DNA of 64,000 bases from Bin55 sp965199895 (GCA_965199895.1 CBDATJ010000002.1:1-64000), one strand, 5' to 3'. Counted from the first letter of the stretch, positions 1-9,551 are shown. Made by a program: numbers and translations. The notes: generated by a model not told the origin, from the sequence alone.

Positions 1-812
1 CCGTTGGAGCAGGGGAGCAATCAGGTCAACTTGATAATGTTTTAGAAAGCCTAGCTGACTTTCTTGAGAAACAAAATGAATCAAGAAGAAATATCGAATC
101 AGCTCTATATTACCCTGTTCTTTTGTTGGTTGTAGCTGTTCTGATCGTTGGAGCATTGATGACTAACGTAGTACCAACCATTAAGGGGGTATTCGAGCAA
201 TCGGGTCAAGAACTACCCATGATTACCACGATACTGATCGCATTGAGCGAGTTTCTTCAGAACTGGGTGTGGGTCTTACTGTTTGGTTTCATTGGACTCA
301 TCATCATCACGAGATACTCATTCTCATTTAAGCCAATGAAATTTGCCTGGCATACTTTCAAATTGAGACTACCCTTTATTGGTTGGTTTTCTCGTAGTTT
401 GAATGCTTCTAGGTATGCGAACACTTTGGCCATACTTACCTCCAGTGGAGTCCCACTAGTCGATGGAATGCGTATATCCTCCAAAGTCGTCAACAACGTT
501 TTTATCCGAAAACAAGTTGAAATGGCAGTTGATTTGGTCAGCGAAGGAACCAGTCTCAACAAGGCTCTAACAGATACTCGTCAATTCCCACCCATCTTTG
601 TTCACATGATTGCAAGTGGTGAAATGAGCGGTGCATTGGATAAAATGCTATATAAATCTGCAGAGTATCAACAAAAAGAACTGGAACGAATTATTGATAC
701 GATGGTCGAACTATTTAGGCCGATAATGTTGCTCGTCATGGCAGGCATGGTACTCTTCATCATGATGGCCATCTTGCTACCAATACTAAACATGAATCAA
801 TTTGCGGTGTAG
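1..812 (+). CDS. gspF: GspF, type II secretion inner-membrane platform protein (5' truncated by window edge)
   Basis: The frame is open from base 3 to the stop at 812, so the start lies outside the window. GspF is the polytopic inner-membrane platform protein of the type II secretion system and contacts the GspE ATPase and GspL/M. Visible are the end of the first cytoplasmic domain, membrane segments (about bases 123-185 and 235-305), the second cytoplasmic four-helix domain with the family motif around 'GEMSGALDKML', and the C-terminal hydrophobic segment ending in 'LLPILNMNQFAV'. The next gene, gspG, starts one base after this stop. The C-terminal half is complete and undamaged. Identity is clear from the domain and from the gspG-M order that follows. 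Confidence 0.95.
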   Translation, partial: VGAGEQSGQLDNVLESLADFLEKQNESRRNIESALYYPVLLLVVAVLIVGALMTNVVPTIKGVFEQSGQELPMITTILIALSEFLQNWVWVLLFGFIGLIIITRYSFSFKPMKFAWHTFKLRLPFIGWFSRSLNASRYANTLAILTSSGVPLVDGMRISSKVVNNVFIRKQVEMAVDLVSEGTSLNKALTDTRQFPPIFVHMIASGEMSGALDKMLYKSAEYQQKELERIIDTMVELFRPIMLLVMAGMVLFIMMAILLPILNMNQFAV

Positions 813-813
813 T

Positions 814-1263
814 ATGAAACTTATCTCTCCCAAACGAAACCTCTCTCTAAACAAGAAACTTCGAGGTTTTACGCTCTTAGAAATGTTGGTGGTTGTATTG
901 ATCATCGGCTTGCTCGTAGCAATCGTTGCAGCTAGCATCATGCACCGGCCTGACGAAGCACGTATCACGACTACGAAGTCACAAATCAGAGCGTTTGAGC
1001 AAGCGCTCGACCTGTATCGACTTGATAACTCACACTATCCTTCCACAGAACAAGGTTTACAAGCATTAGTTGAGAAACCTAGTGGTTTTCCTGAACCCAG
1101 AAGTTGGAGGAATAGTTACATGAAAAAAATCCCCAAAGATCCGTGGTCGAACGATTATGTCTATGAAAACAATGACAGTGGCTTTGTGATCACAAGCTAT
1201 GGATCTGATGGTGAAGAAGACGGGGAGGGGGTTGCTGCGGACATCATATCTACTGAAATTTAG
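814..1263 (+). CDS. gspG: GspG, major pseudopilin of type II secretion
   Basis: Major pseudopilin, the main building block of the periplasmic pseudopilus. A basic leader of about 20 residues ends at a prepilin peptidase site, RG^FTLLEM, with the conserved Glu at +5, followed by a hydrophobic helix. The C-terminal 'SYGSDGEEDGEG' region matches the family's calcium-binding loop, and 'YPSTEQGLQALVEKP' is typical. I chose the ATG at 814 over a TTG at 802 inside gspF: it sits directly after the gspF stop and gives a normal-length 149-residue protein. The gene lies in the middle of the gsp operon. Confidence 0.96.
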   Translation: MKLISPKRNLSLNKKLRGFTLLEMLVVVLIIGLLVAIVAASIMHRPDEARITTTKSQIRAFEQALDLYRLDNSHYPSTEQGLQALVEKPSGFPEPRSWRNSYMKKIPKDPWSNDYVYENNDSGFVITSYGSDGEEDGEGVAADIISTEI

Positions 1264-1280
1264 CCATTCGCTAAGCCTCG

Positions 1281-1799
1281 ATGTCGATGAAGCAACGTAA
1301 TCGAGGGTTCACGTTACTTGAACTACTCGTCACAGTTACGATCATTGGGTTACTGGCTACCATTGTTGTCGTTAGTATTTTTGATCAAGACTATCAACAC
1401 GAACTTCGTGTACATGGCGTAGAGTTCTCCAGAAAAGCTGAACTCGCTAGACGAAACGCCATCGTCCACAATGAAATCTGGGGAATTGATCTCTCTAGAG
1501 AGTCTTACCGTTTTATGCGGATTGATCCCGATACTGTTGCTTGGACCCTCGTCGAGAAACGAACTTTCAAGGAACAGGAACTACCCAGAGATTTCTGGAT
1601 TTCACTGAGGCAAAGAAACAAACAGGTACCTCTTCCTTCTCATAGTAATTCGAGGAAACCTGTGCTTCTGATTCTTCCTAGTGGAGAAATCACTCCCTTC
1701 ATTATTAAGTTCCAGCACGAGCAGAGTGATGCTAGTTGGACTATTGGAACGGACGGACTGCGCTCTGTGACTTCAATAGAGAGAGAACCCGAGAAATAA
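1281..1799 (+). CDS. gspH: GspH, minor pseudopilin
   Basis: Minor pseudopilin of the type II secretion pseudopilus. The short leader is cleaved at RG^FTLLEL (Glu at +5), followed by the hydrophobic N-terminal helix. 'HELRVHGVEFSRKAELARRNAIVHNEIWGI' in two parts around residues 40-70 is the usual GspH layout, and a beta-rich domain with 'LPSGEITPF' and 'TIGTDG' follows. At 172 residues it is of normal size. It starts 17 bases after gspG and ends 3 bases before gspI, so it is co-transcribed. No defect is visible. Confidence 0.93.
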   Translation: MSMKQRNRGFTLLELLVTVTIIGLLATIVVVSIFDQDYQHELRVHGVEFSRKAELARRNAIVHNEIWGIDLSRESYRFMRIDPDTVAWTLVEKRTFKEQELPRDFWISLRQRNKQVPLPSHSNSRKPVLLILPSGEITPFIIKFQHEQSDASWTIGTDGLRSVTSIEREPEK

Positions 1800-1802
1800 T
1801 CG

Positions 1803-2210
1803 ATGTCAGTGCAGTTGAATTTAAAGAAAAGAGGGTTTACTCTCATAGAAATGATGGTGGCAGTTGCACTGTTAGCCCTCGCTTCCATTGCAGTATATTT
1901 TAGTACCTCTAATTCAATCCGACAGCAACAATCCCTAGAAGAGTTCACAATAGGCCACTGGGTATTGATGAATGTGCTCGAGGAAACGAAGCTCAAAGTG
2001 GCACTGGATCCCACCTTGATTACCTCAGCACCCAAGCGACGAAGAGTCGAGATTCAACAATTTGAAAAGAAATACGAAGTGGTGATTTCGAGGATTGAAC
2101 AACGAAATAACGATTATGTTGATCGTTACGAGTTCGAAGTCTTTGCATTCGAACCAGGCAGTAGCATTCCATCCCCCGTCGACAGTCTCACTGTTTATCT
2201 ACGCAAATGA
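1803..2210 (+). CDS. gspI: GspI, minor pseudopilin
   Basis: Minor pseudopilin that, with GspJ and GspK, forms the tip complex of the pseudopilus. The prepilin site is KRG^FTLIEMMVA with Glu at +5, and the motif 'ALLALASIAVY' follows in the membrane helix. 'HWVLMNVLEE' around residue 55 is the family's typical WxAxN-like stretch. The product is 135 residues. Its end overlaps the gspJ start (ATG at 2207, TGA at 2208-2210), which points to translational coupling. Confidence 0.92.
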   Translation: MSVQLNLKKRGFTLIEMMVAVALLALASIAVYFSTSNSIRQQQSLEEFTIGHWVLMNVLEETKLKVALDPTLITSAPKRRRVEIQQFEKKYEVVISRIEQRNNDYVDRYEFEVFAFEPGSSIPSPVDSLTVYLRK

Positions 2211-2884
2211 CGGTGCGACAGAGCGGTTTCACACTCATGGAAATGCTAGTTGCGTTAGCGCTATTTGGCATTATTGCATTAATTTCTAGCCAATTGTTGT
2301 ACCAAACAGTAGAGACTACTGCAACTATGTACGAAAGAGGGGATCGACTTGCAGAGTTTCATCGGGCTATGAGCATCATGAATAGAGACTTTCACCAAAT
2401 AGCTAGCCGTAAAGTACGTGATGACTTTGGGCTTGAGTTAGCACCCCTTACACTAAATGATGGTAGACTGTTGCAGTTCAGCCGTTTAGGATGGTCTAAT
2501 CCGTTACAACTACAAAGATCAAATATCCAGCGCGTAGAGTATGCAGTGACCGAAGATAACATATTAATTCGTCGATACTGGAATGTACTTGATAGAACCA
2601 CAGACTCGATTCCAATAGATCAAGAACTTTTGTTTGATGTTGGTGAGATTGAGTTTGTTGTGCTTACTTCCGAAGGTGAAGCAGTAGCAAACTACCCGGA
2701 GCAGATGATCGTACCTGATGATCAAGAGGGTGAAGATGAGCCCATCAGAGCACTCGCAATTCAGATGCAGATGTATTTCGAACCCCTTGGTCCCATCTAC
2801 AGATTGTGGACGATACCAGCCCTACCAGAAATCCAAGGCGAACAAAATACCGATGAAGACACAGAACTACAAGCTGACTTCTAA
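2207..2884 (+). CDS. gspJ: GspJ, minor pseudopilin
   Basis: Minor pseudopilin of the tip complex. The leader is only seven residues, cleaved at SG^FTLMEMLVA (Glu at +5). 'NRDFHQIASRKVRDDFG' and 'VEYAVTEDNILIRRYWNVLDR' (in pieces) match GspJ family landmarks. The C-terminus is acidic and extends slightly beyond the usual family end, overlapping the gspK start by 32 bases. The product is 225 residues and undamaged. Confidence 0.92.
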   Translation: MTVRQSGFTLMEMLVALALFGIIALISSQLLYQTVETTATMYERGDRLAEFHRAMSIMNRDFHQIASRKVRDDFGLELAPLTLNDGRLLQFSRLGWSNPLQLQRSNIQRVEYAVTEDNILIRRYWNVLDRTTDSIPIDQELLFDVGEIEFVVLTSEGEAVANYPEQMIVPDDQEGEDEPIRALAIQMQMYFEPLGPIYRLWTIPALPEIQGEQNTDEDTELQADF

Positions 2885-3815
2885 GCACCAAAACCAAGGA
2901 GTTGCACTGTTAACGGTTCTTGCGATAGTTGGCGTATCCGGTTTACTAGCCTATCATCTAGTCTCCCTACAATCTCTGACCATCGCGCACACAGCTCTCA
3001 CGAAAACTTCAGACCAATTGTTGGCTCATGCTTGGAGTATGGAAGAGTTGGTAATTGCACGACTCTTTGAAGATTGGCTTGCCGGAGAAGAACGACCTTG
3101 GGACAGCTTGCACGAGGAATGGGCCTCACCAGACCACAATATAGATTTTGACAATGCTGATGTTTATCTGCATGTCATTGATTTGAACTCAAAATTCAAT
3201 GCTAATGCACTAGCCAACGTAGAGGATGAACTAGTCGTAGAGGCGTTTACGGAACTGTGTACGAAATTAAACCTGGAGTACGATCTTCCATTCAGATTGA
3301 TGGATTGGGTAGACGAGGACGAAATTGACACCTTAAGCGGCGGAGAAGATTTCGAATACGCTAATTGGCAGATTCCATTCAGGACTCCCAACACTTATGC
3401 TGCAGATACCTCTGAGTTCAACATTTTCACCAATATTGATTCCGATGGACGTGAGCTAATAGACACGAACAATACCGTAATTCCGACGAACCAGCTTATG
3501 TTAAATTTCAACACGGTGGAAAAAGAAGTACTCCAAGCTTTGCTCAACAGCACCGAACAAAACGAAGACGTGACGTACATCCTGCAAGAAGAACGAGAGT
3601 ATCCAGAGGTAGAAGAAATAATTTCTGAATATCCTGTATTGACTGAAATTCAAGCGTATTTGCAAGTGACTAGTGATTTCTTCCTAATGGAAACTACTAT
3701 CATCATTCCAGGTGAAGGACGATTAGACGTTTCTACGGAGTTTTACCGAGATCCAGAATTAGGAGATGTTAACATCTACAAGAGAGATTACTCACAACGA
3801 CACAATTGGGAGTAG
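2853..3815 (+). CDS. gspK: GspK, atypical pseudopilin at the pseudopilus tip
   Basis: Large minor pseudopilin that caps the pseudopilus. The leader ends at QG^VALLTVLAIV. It lacks Glu at +5, as expected for GspK and unlike GspG/H/I/J. 'DLNSKFNANAL' corresponds to the family's FNxN stretch, 'LMDWVDEDE' to the calcium-binding DWxDxD motif, and 'LNFNTVEKEVLQAL' to the conserved second domain. I chose the ATG at 2853 because it gives a proper short basic leader. The longer frame, open from 2718, would put an unrelated sequence in front of it. The product is 320 residues. Confidence 0.92.
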   Translation: MKTQNYKLTSKHQNQGVALLTVLAIVGVSGLLAYHLVSLQSLTIAHTALTKTSDQLLAHAWSMEELVIARLFEDWLAGEERPWDSLHEEWASPDHNIDFDNADVYLHVIDLNSKFNANALANVEDELVVEAFTELCTKLNLEYDLPFRLMDWVDEDEIDTLSGGEDFEYANWQIPFRTPNTYAADTSEFNIFTNIDSDGRELIDTNNTVIPTNQLMLNFNTVEKEVLQALLNSTEQNEDVTYILQEEREYPEVEEIISEYPVLTEIQAYLQVTSDFFLMETTIIIPGEGRLDVSTEFYRDPELGDVNIYKRDYSQRHNWE

Positions 3816-3826
3816 TAGGAACATAA

Positions 3827-5092
3827 ATGGCAGAAAAAGCTGATTCTTTATTCGTCTTCCTGACGAACCTAAACATTGAACAGACTGACGAATCTAAGTC
3901 GGTTCAAGGTAGTGTTCACTGGCTGCTTAGAGGAGACGACGAAACTCCAGTAGTGGAGGGCAGTTGTAGAATTCAGGAACTATCCGTAGAGCTCGAAGAA
4001 CACATTGCAGAGCAGAGGCTTGCAACTATTGTGCTGTTACTTGATGATTCGTTAACACTATATATTCAGGAGATTATTCCGGGTAAAAGTGCTTCTCAGA
4101 TTCGAAGAGCTGCACCCTTTGCTATCGAAGGTTATTTGTCGAATGATCTAGAAGAAACGCATCTAGCTATGGGTAATGTAAGCAGAGGTGAACCTATTGA
4201 GTGTTTGGCAATTGAAAACGATACACTAACCCACGTTTTAGAAGCGCTCGCTGAGCAAGATGTATTCCCTACTATCTGCACTACAGTCGGTAACTTCATA
4301 CCGCAACCAGATGAAGAGGACATCAACGTAGTAGTCGATGACTCCAGTGGATGGATACGAACTAAAGACCAGATTGCTGTTGTAAGTTCAGAAATGCTTG
4401 CCGAACTCTTGGATTCCATGGTACCCCCAAGAGAAGATGGTCCAAAAATAACGATATGGAATCATCGACAAAGCAATAGACAGGTTTTCGGTACAGGCAC
4501 CGAACAGCAAGTCAACGAACAAGAACTTAACGCGCAGTCGGTTCTATTCACTCTTTCCAATGATTTACCTTCAAAATCCTATGTAAACCTGTTACAAGGA
4601 AAGTTTTCAAAGTCTGCGAAGTCAAACAAAATTAACCTCAAGGGCTGGATCAATACCGGTCTTTTAGCACTGATATGTTTTTTCGCATATATGGGCCTGC
4701 AAACGGCACAAGGAATCTATGCCTATATCCAAAAAGGTGCTGTTGACCGCGAAGCAGCTGAACTCTACGAGAGCATCTACGAAGCAGTGCCAACCGGGCG
4801 TAATGTGCGGATAGCGATGCAACAAAACATGGGATCCACGACGGAAAATCCTTTAGGATTCACATACCTTATTGACCGACTCGCACAATCTAGAGTCAGT
4901 TTTTCCCTAAACGAAATCAACTATAGAGAAGGTAGGGGAACCCTAGACTTTGAAGTAGAAGTAACCAGTCCAGCTGTACTAGATGATCTTGTTGAAAGCA
5001 TCAAAAATAACTCTATTGAGGTAGAAATAGATTCTTACCAAGAATTTGGAGATTATTGGATTGGACGAATTTCTATGAAGACCCAACGATGA
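3827..5092 (+). CDS. gspL: GspL, type II secretion assembly-platform protein
   Basis: Bitopic inner-membrane protein that links the cytoplasmic GspE ATPase to the platform. The long N-terminal cytoplasmic actin-like domain includes 'PGKSASQIRRAAPFAIEGYL', matching the family's 'RQxRxAxPYxLE' stretch. A single membrane segment follows near residues 280-300, then a short periplasmic ferredoxin-like domain ('VSFSLNEINYREGRGTLDFE'). At 421 residues it is of normal length. It begins 11 bases after gspK and overlaps the gspM start by 4 bases. Confidence 0.92.
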   Translation: MAEKADSLFVFLTNLNIEQTDESKSVQGSVHWLLRGDDETPVVEGSCRIQELSVELEEHIAEQRLATIVLLLDDSLTLYIQEIIPGKSASQIRRAAPFAIEGYLSNDLEETHLAMGNVSRGEPIECLAIENDTLTHVLEALAEQDVFPTICTTVGNFIPQPDEEDINVVVDDSSGWIRTKDQIAVVSSEMLAELLDSMVPPREDGPKITIWNHRQSNRQVFGTGTEQQVNEQELNAQSVLFTLSNDLPSKSYVNLLQGKFSKSAKSNKINLKGWINTGLLALICFFAYMGLQTAQGIYAYIQKGAVDREAAELYESIYEAVPTGRNVRIAMQQNMGSTTENPLGFTYLIDRLAQSRVSFSLNEINYREGRGTLDFEVEVTSPAVLDDLVESIKNNSIEVEIDSYQEFGDYWIGRISMKTQR

Positions 5093-5580
5093 ACACACTC
5101 AACAAACAAATTACCGAATCTACTATTGTCAAGTGGTATCAATCTCGTTCTAAGCGAGAACAATTGCTCGTTCTCGGATCCGTTGCTTTGGTTTTTCTGC
5201 TGTTTCTTTTTCTTTACTTGTTCCCAACAGTCAATCAATTTAGAGATAACAGAGTTCAAGCATATGAAAGCGCGATAGATGAGCTAGACTGGATGAAACT
5301 CAACGCTGACCAAGCAAAATTGCGTAGAGAAATCCAAAATGCTCAAGGTGGAACCCAAAACTCAACAGTTTTATTTCGTAATGCAAACGTCTACAATGTC
5401 GATGTAGCACGCGTTGATCCGGGTGAAAATGGAGCTTCTGTTAGAGTAGAAAGAGAGTCATTCGATAACGTGATTCGATGGGTGTTTTCACTTCAAGATG
5501 AAGCTGGACTAAACGTCTGGGAAATGCGTATGAACAAGATTGAACCAGGTGTCGTGAATATGACCATGATTATTCGTTGA
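5089..5580 (+). CDS. gspM: GspM, type II secretion assembly-platform protein
   Basis: Small bitopic partner of GspL. A short cytoplasmic N-terminus with 'WYQSRSKREQLLVLGSV' precedes one membrane segment (about residues 30-50) and a periplasmic ferredoxin-like domain. The family 'W..R..rEr.ll' signature before the membrane segment is recognisable. I chose the ATG at 5089, which overlaps the gspL TGA, rather than the upstream TTG-type start of the open frame. The product is 163 residues. No gspN follows, so this is the end of the operon in this window. Confidence 0.92.
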   Translation: MNTLNKQITESTIVKWYQSRSKREQLLVLGSVALVFLLFLFLYLFPTVNQFRDNRVQAYESAIDELDWMKLNADQAKLRREIQNAQGGTQNSTVLFRNANVYNVDVARVDPGENGASVRVERESFDNVIRWVFSLQDEAGLNVWEMRMNKIEPGVVNMTMIIR

Positions 5581-5644
5581 CTTGACATCTGGTACGACAA
5601 AAATTGTCAATCAATACAGCAATCATCACATGAGGTACTAGTGC

Positions 5645-6067
5645 ATGACCGTTTCAGTTTACTTAACTTTCAATGGGCAATGTCGAAAAGCATTTGAGTT
5701 TTATCGAACAGTGTTTGGAGGCGAATTTCTTTCTATAGTCACTTACGATGAGATGCCTTCCGATGTCGATTTAGAAGTAACTGATGAAGATAAACTGCGC
5801 ATCATGCACTGTTCGCTACCGATAAAAGACGACATGATCATGGGCAGCGACACTGTTTCAGCTGGTCCTCAGGTGGAGACAGGTTCAAACTTTTCTGTCT
5901 ATCTAGATCTAGATACTGTTCAAGAAGTTGACGACAAATTGGCATTGCTAACCGAAGGGGGAAGAGTAACTTTGCCCGCGCACCAAACTTTCTGGGGTTC
6001 GTATTTTGCTATGTGTCAGGACTCATTTGGAATTAGTTGGATGCTGAGCTGTGACGATCACGGCTAA
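5645..6067 (+). CDS. VOC-fold (PhnB / glyoxalase-like) protein
   Basis: Small 140-residue protein of the PhnB-like branch of the vicinal-oxygen-chelate superfamily. Visible landmarks are 'VYLTFNGQCRKAFEFYRTVFGG' (in two parts) at the N-terminus, 'MHCSLPIKDDMIMGSD' in the middle, and 'FWGSYFAMCQDSFGISWML' at the end, which matches the family's 'WG...g...DpfGv.W'. Members include proteins annotated as 3-demethylubiquinone methyltransferase-like, but substrate cannot be inferred from sequence. The ATG at 5645 is preceded by GAGGT. It stands alone, 64 bases after gspM, and converges on the MFS gene. Confidence 0.85.
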   Translation: MTVSVYLTFNGQCRKAFEFYRTVFGGEFLSIVTYDEMPSDVDLEVTDEDKLRIMHCSLPIKDDMIMGSDTVSAGPQVETGSNFSVYLDLDTVQEVDDKLALLTEGGRVTLPAHQTFWGSYFAMCQDSFGISWMLSCDDHG

Positions 6068-6175
6068 ACTGGATTGAGTTCCAGTAACTGCATTAATTAA
6101 TAAAACCAACATACATCCACTTGTGTAGAGAGGGACTGAGCCGCTCAAGTTCAGGATAAATGACATATTATTTAA

Positions 6176-6191
6176 CATAATGTACATTATG
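6176..6191. repeat. Perfect 16-bp palindrome in a convergent intergenic region
   Basis: CATAATGTACATTATG reads identically on both strands. It lies between the VOC-fold gene (+) and the frameshifted MFS gene (-), whose ends face each other. No T-run follows on either side, so it does not look like an intrinsic terminator. It could be a regulator binding site, but neither gene starts nearby. Confidence 0.6.
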
Positions 6192-6272
6192 CGCAATTCA
6201 ATATGTTTCGTATCAACGCTATTTAGCATTTTTTCACTTTCCTATTAGTACCTGATGGATGTTCCTTGTTTC

Positions 6273-7495
6273 CTAAGCACGCCACAACGGTGTTTTAATC
6301 GAAATCAAAGTCGCTAACGCTAACATCGACAACGAAGCTGTGATCAATGTAGCATGCGGTCCAATCACCTCGATTAGAAATCCCCACACTAACGCTCCCA
6401 ACGGACTTGAACCGAAAAACGAAAACGAAAAGAAACTCAAAAATCTGTGCTCGTTGAGATTCCTCTGCTCGCTCTTGCATGATGGCTCGACACATGCTTA
6501 AGGCAACGCCACCACACATGCCCCAGAAAAACAACAACAAACAAAATTGAACGAAACTGATTCCAGCTAAACCAGAAATCGATAAAAATACTGCACCGAC
6601 AGATTGAGAAATTTGCAATGATCGACCTTGCCGTTTCAATCGTCCGACTCCAAATAAAAGGATTAAGGTCATGAGCACCAATCCAGTAGAGTTCAGAAAG
6701 TTCACGATTGCGAGATCTAATGATGATCCATTAAACACGTCTCGAACAAGAATAGGTATCGTCACTAAATATGAACCCATGAAGCAGATACCCATTCCAA
6801 AATTTTGAACGACAACGGCCCTCATCACCCGATCTTTCATCACGGTATTAAATCCCGTTTTAATTGATTTAAATACGGAAGGGAGAAGAGGTTGTGTCAG
6901 TGTCTTTTCTTCCTTTCGCTTCAGTGGAATCCGAGACAACCCCCCTGCTCCTACTGCTAGAACTAGAGCTTGTCCTAACACAATGGGTGTCCCACCGATA
7001 TATTGCGCTAAACCAGCTAAAGCGATACCAAACATTTGCGAGAGAAATTGAGCTAGTGTTCCCTTGACTACAGTCCGTTGTATCCCACCCCCGCGCTACA
7101 TGATTCAATATCGCATCTCTCGCTGGAAATAAAAAAGCTTGCACAAAGCCCATTCCAACGGCATAAACAATCATCCATGTGTAGTTGAGTGTGTCTATAA
7201 GCAAACCAAAAACGATGAATAAAGGCAGAATAACCGAAGTGGTATGAGCCATGAAGGCCACTCTCTTTGGACTCCATCTATCGGCGAGACTTCCTCCAAT
7301 CAACATAAACAGAGTTGCGGGAAGCACGAGTGTCATCTGAGCAATGCCGAGCTTCGCTGGAGTCTCTTGCAGCACGATTGTGATGATCCACGCAAACATG
7401 ACATTCTGAATCCCATATCCTGCAAACCACGATCCAACAGCAATCAAATACAGATTGAGTGGATTGATACGGGATTTGAACACTACTCTATTCAC
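6273..7495 (-). pseudogene. MFS transporter (efflux/ENTS-like) with two frameshifts
   Basis: The reading frame is broken twice. From the GTG at 7495 the frame runs through 'NLYLIAVGSWFAGYGIQNVM' and 'GGSLADRWSPKRVAF' (the MFS loop 2-3 motif) to 'RDAILNHVAR'. An extra base in the C5 run at 7088-7092 (G5 on the coding strand) then shifts it, and the protein resumes as 'GGIQRTVVKGTLAQFLSQMF'. A second extra base in the A5 run at 6439-6443 shifts it again, and the protein continues as 'SFFSFSFFGSSPLGALVWGF' to a stop at 6273-6275. Removing both bases gives 406 residues, a normal MFS length with about 12 membrane segments. Substrate unknown. It may be a recent pseudogene or an assembly error. The start is not certain. 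Confidence 0.82.
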
Positions 7496-7565
7496 TTCCC
7501 GAATGGACAGATTTCTCAGTCCAATTCAAGACTCGTCTATGTCTATTCGATGTGACGAGAATTTG

Positions 7566-9551
7566 CTAAGCGCGATTGTTACCAAATTCTGGTTGTTCGT
7601 TCATTTGTTGCCATTGCTTAGTCTCCACTTCATCATTGAAAGAAGCAAAAGCATCTGACTTTTCAACATCTTGGAATTGCAACTCATGTAACGTGTAGTA
7701 GATTCCTTTTAGCTCCATCAACTCATCGTGAGTGCCTACTTCGCGTACCACACCATGGTGTAAAACCAAGATTCGATCACATTCTTGAATAGTTTGAAGT
7801 CGATGGGCAATGATGATAGATGTTCGACCTCGCGTGAGTTTTTGTAGTCCATCTTGAATGAATAGTTCTGTACCAGTATCGATACTAGAGGTCGCTTCAT
7901 CTAGCACCAATATCTCTGGATTTGCAGCCAATACTCTCGCAAATGCTAAAAGCTGTTGCTGCCCTTGGGATATGTTGCGTCCCCGCTCTGCAAGTTGGGT
8001 GTTGTAGCCATCGGGTAATTCTTGTATGAATTGGTCTGCGTTGACTACTCGTGCAGCCCATTCTGCTCTTTCTCTGGAAATAAATGGATCGTTCAGTGTT
8101 ATGTTATCTGCAACCGAACCTGAAAAGATGTGAAAATCTTGAAGCACAACACCAATTCTTTTTCGTAAGTCTTTACTATGTATGGAATTTACATCCATTC
8201 CATCTACGAAAATCATCCCATCTTTGATGTCGTAGAATCGAGCTAGCAACCTTATCGTCGTACTCTTTCCTGAACCTGTCGGGCCTACTATCGCAAGCTT
8301 TTCACCAGGCTTAATGCTGAATGATACGTTCTTGAGAACTGGTTCACCCTTTGTATAGGAGAAATTCAGATTGCGGAACTCAACCGCACCATCAAGCCTA
8401 TCCGGTAATTTGATAGGGTTCTTGGGTTCATAAAGTTTCTCTTCCCAATCCAGTGCTTGAAAAATTCTTTCACCCGAAGCCATGGAGCGAAACAGTGTGT
8501 TGAATAACTGACCCACGGAAGAGATTGGAGAGACCAACATGTTGATATACTGTGTGAACAGCATGAGGGTACCGAGAGAGATTGAATTTTGAACTACCTT
8601 CCCTCCCCCGTACCAGATAATCATTGCTATTGCGATGCTGGGAAGACTGGTGTTGAAAGTTTCAAAAAGAACTTCGTTATTGATTGCTCGAAATTCCTGA
8701 TGGCGATTATTTTGGTTGAGTTCACGGTATTCGTTGATATTTCGCTCTTGCCGACCTGAAAGTTGAACAACTTCCATACCCATGAGATCTTCTTGTAAGT
8801 ACTGGTTCATTGCAGAAACAGAATCTCGAATCTGTCTAAAGATTCTTGTCATGATTCTGCGGAAGAAGTAAGTGATTACCGCTGCGATGGGGATAACTAG
8901 AAGTGCGGTAAATGTGAGTTCAAAGCTGAAGTGAAACATCACTCCCAGGATGATGATGAACGGAATGAACTCTCCAAAGTACTGGATGAATGATGTGATC
9001 AAGCTATAGAGGTTCTCTACATCGTTAGTTACGCGAGTCATCACACGACCTACTGCTACGTTGTCATAGAACGATGCTGGTTTTCTCTCTAGAGCAGTGA
9101 ACAGGTCAACTCTTAAATCTCTTAGTGTTTTTAAAGAACCACTTGTCAAAGTAAGAGTATGAGCTAAATTGATAAACGATTGCGACAGTATGAATATCAC
9201 ATACAAAATCACTGCAGCTACTAGCAGCTCTACATTAAGAAATTGAGCAATCCAATTCGAGAATTCAACTAAACCATAGCTTGGGCCTAAGTTGTTACCC
9301 TGCCCTTCCATGAACCCTTCATCGACTATGACTCGATACACAATAATAGGAGTCAAAGTTACGATGATTGACGAAAGAACTACTAGGACAATGCTGGCCG
9401 ATAAGGTCACTCTATAAGGCTTAGTCCACTGCAACAAGCGAGCAAACATGCGAATGTTTAGGGCACGGTGTGTGAGTTCAGAATCGAAGGCAGAGTAGTT
9501 CTTCTCCTTGTGTTTGCTTGTAATTCTTGGTCGTGCGCTAGCTTGGCTCAT
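7566..9551 (-). CDS. ABC exporter half-transporter, catalytically complete Walker B (MdlB-like)
   Basis: Membrane domain (about residues 45-340, six predicted helices) fused to an ABC ATPase domain. Walker A is 'GPTGSGKST', the Q-loop region is 'IGVVLQDFHIF', Walker B is 'ILVLDEATSS' with the catalytic Glu, and the H-loop is 'IIAHRLQT'. The signature is 'ISQGQQQL', a deviation from LSGGQ that is typical of one half of heterodimeric exporters such as E. coli MdlB. Its start overlaps the end of the upstream half-transporter by 4 bases. The pair likely forms one heterodimeric exporter for lipids or drugs; the substrate cannot be read from sequence. The product is 661 residues. Confidence 0.93.
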   Translation of the reverse strand: MSQASARPRITSKHKEKNYSAFDSELTHRALNIRMFARLLQWTKPYRVTLSASIVLVVLSSIIVTLTPIIVYRVIVDEGFMEGQGNNLGPSYGLVEFSNWIAQFLNVELLVAAVILYVIFILSQSFINLAHTLTLTSGSLKTLRDLRVDLFTALERKPASFYDNVAVGRVMTRVTNDVENLYSLITSFIQYFGEFIPFIIILGVMFHFSFELTFTALLVIPIAAVITYFFRRIMTRIFRQIRDSVSAMNQYLQEDLMGMEVVQLSGRQERNINEYRELNQNNRHQEFRAINNEVLFETFNTSLPSIAIAMIIWYGGGKVVQNSISLGTLMLFTQYINMLVSPISSVGQLFNTLFRSMASGERIFQALDWEEKLYEPKNPIKLPDRLDGAVEFRNLNFSYTKGEPVLKNVSFSIKPGEKLAIVGPTGSGKSTTIRLLARFYDIKDGMIFVDGMDVNSIHSKDLRKRIGVVLQDFHIFSGSVADNITLNDPFISRERAEWAARVVNADQFIQELPDGYNTQLAERGRNISQGQQQLLAFARVLAANPEILVLDEATSSIDTGTELFIQDGLQKLTRGRTSIIIAHRLQTIQECDRILVLHHGVVREVGTHDELMELKGIYYTLHELQFQDVEKSDAFASFNDEVETKQWQQMNEQPEFGNNRA

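Noticed and set aside
6869..7495. Separate 208-residue protein at the MFS locus
   Set aside because: Its C-terminal 70 residues are out-of-frame reading after the G5 slip; the real continuation lies in the other frame.
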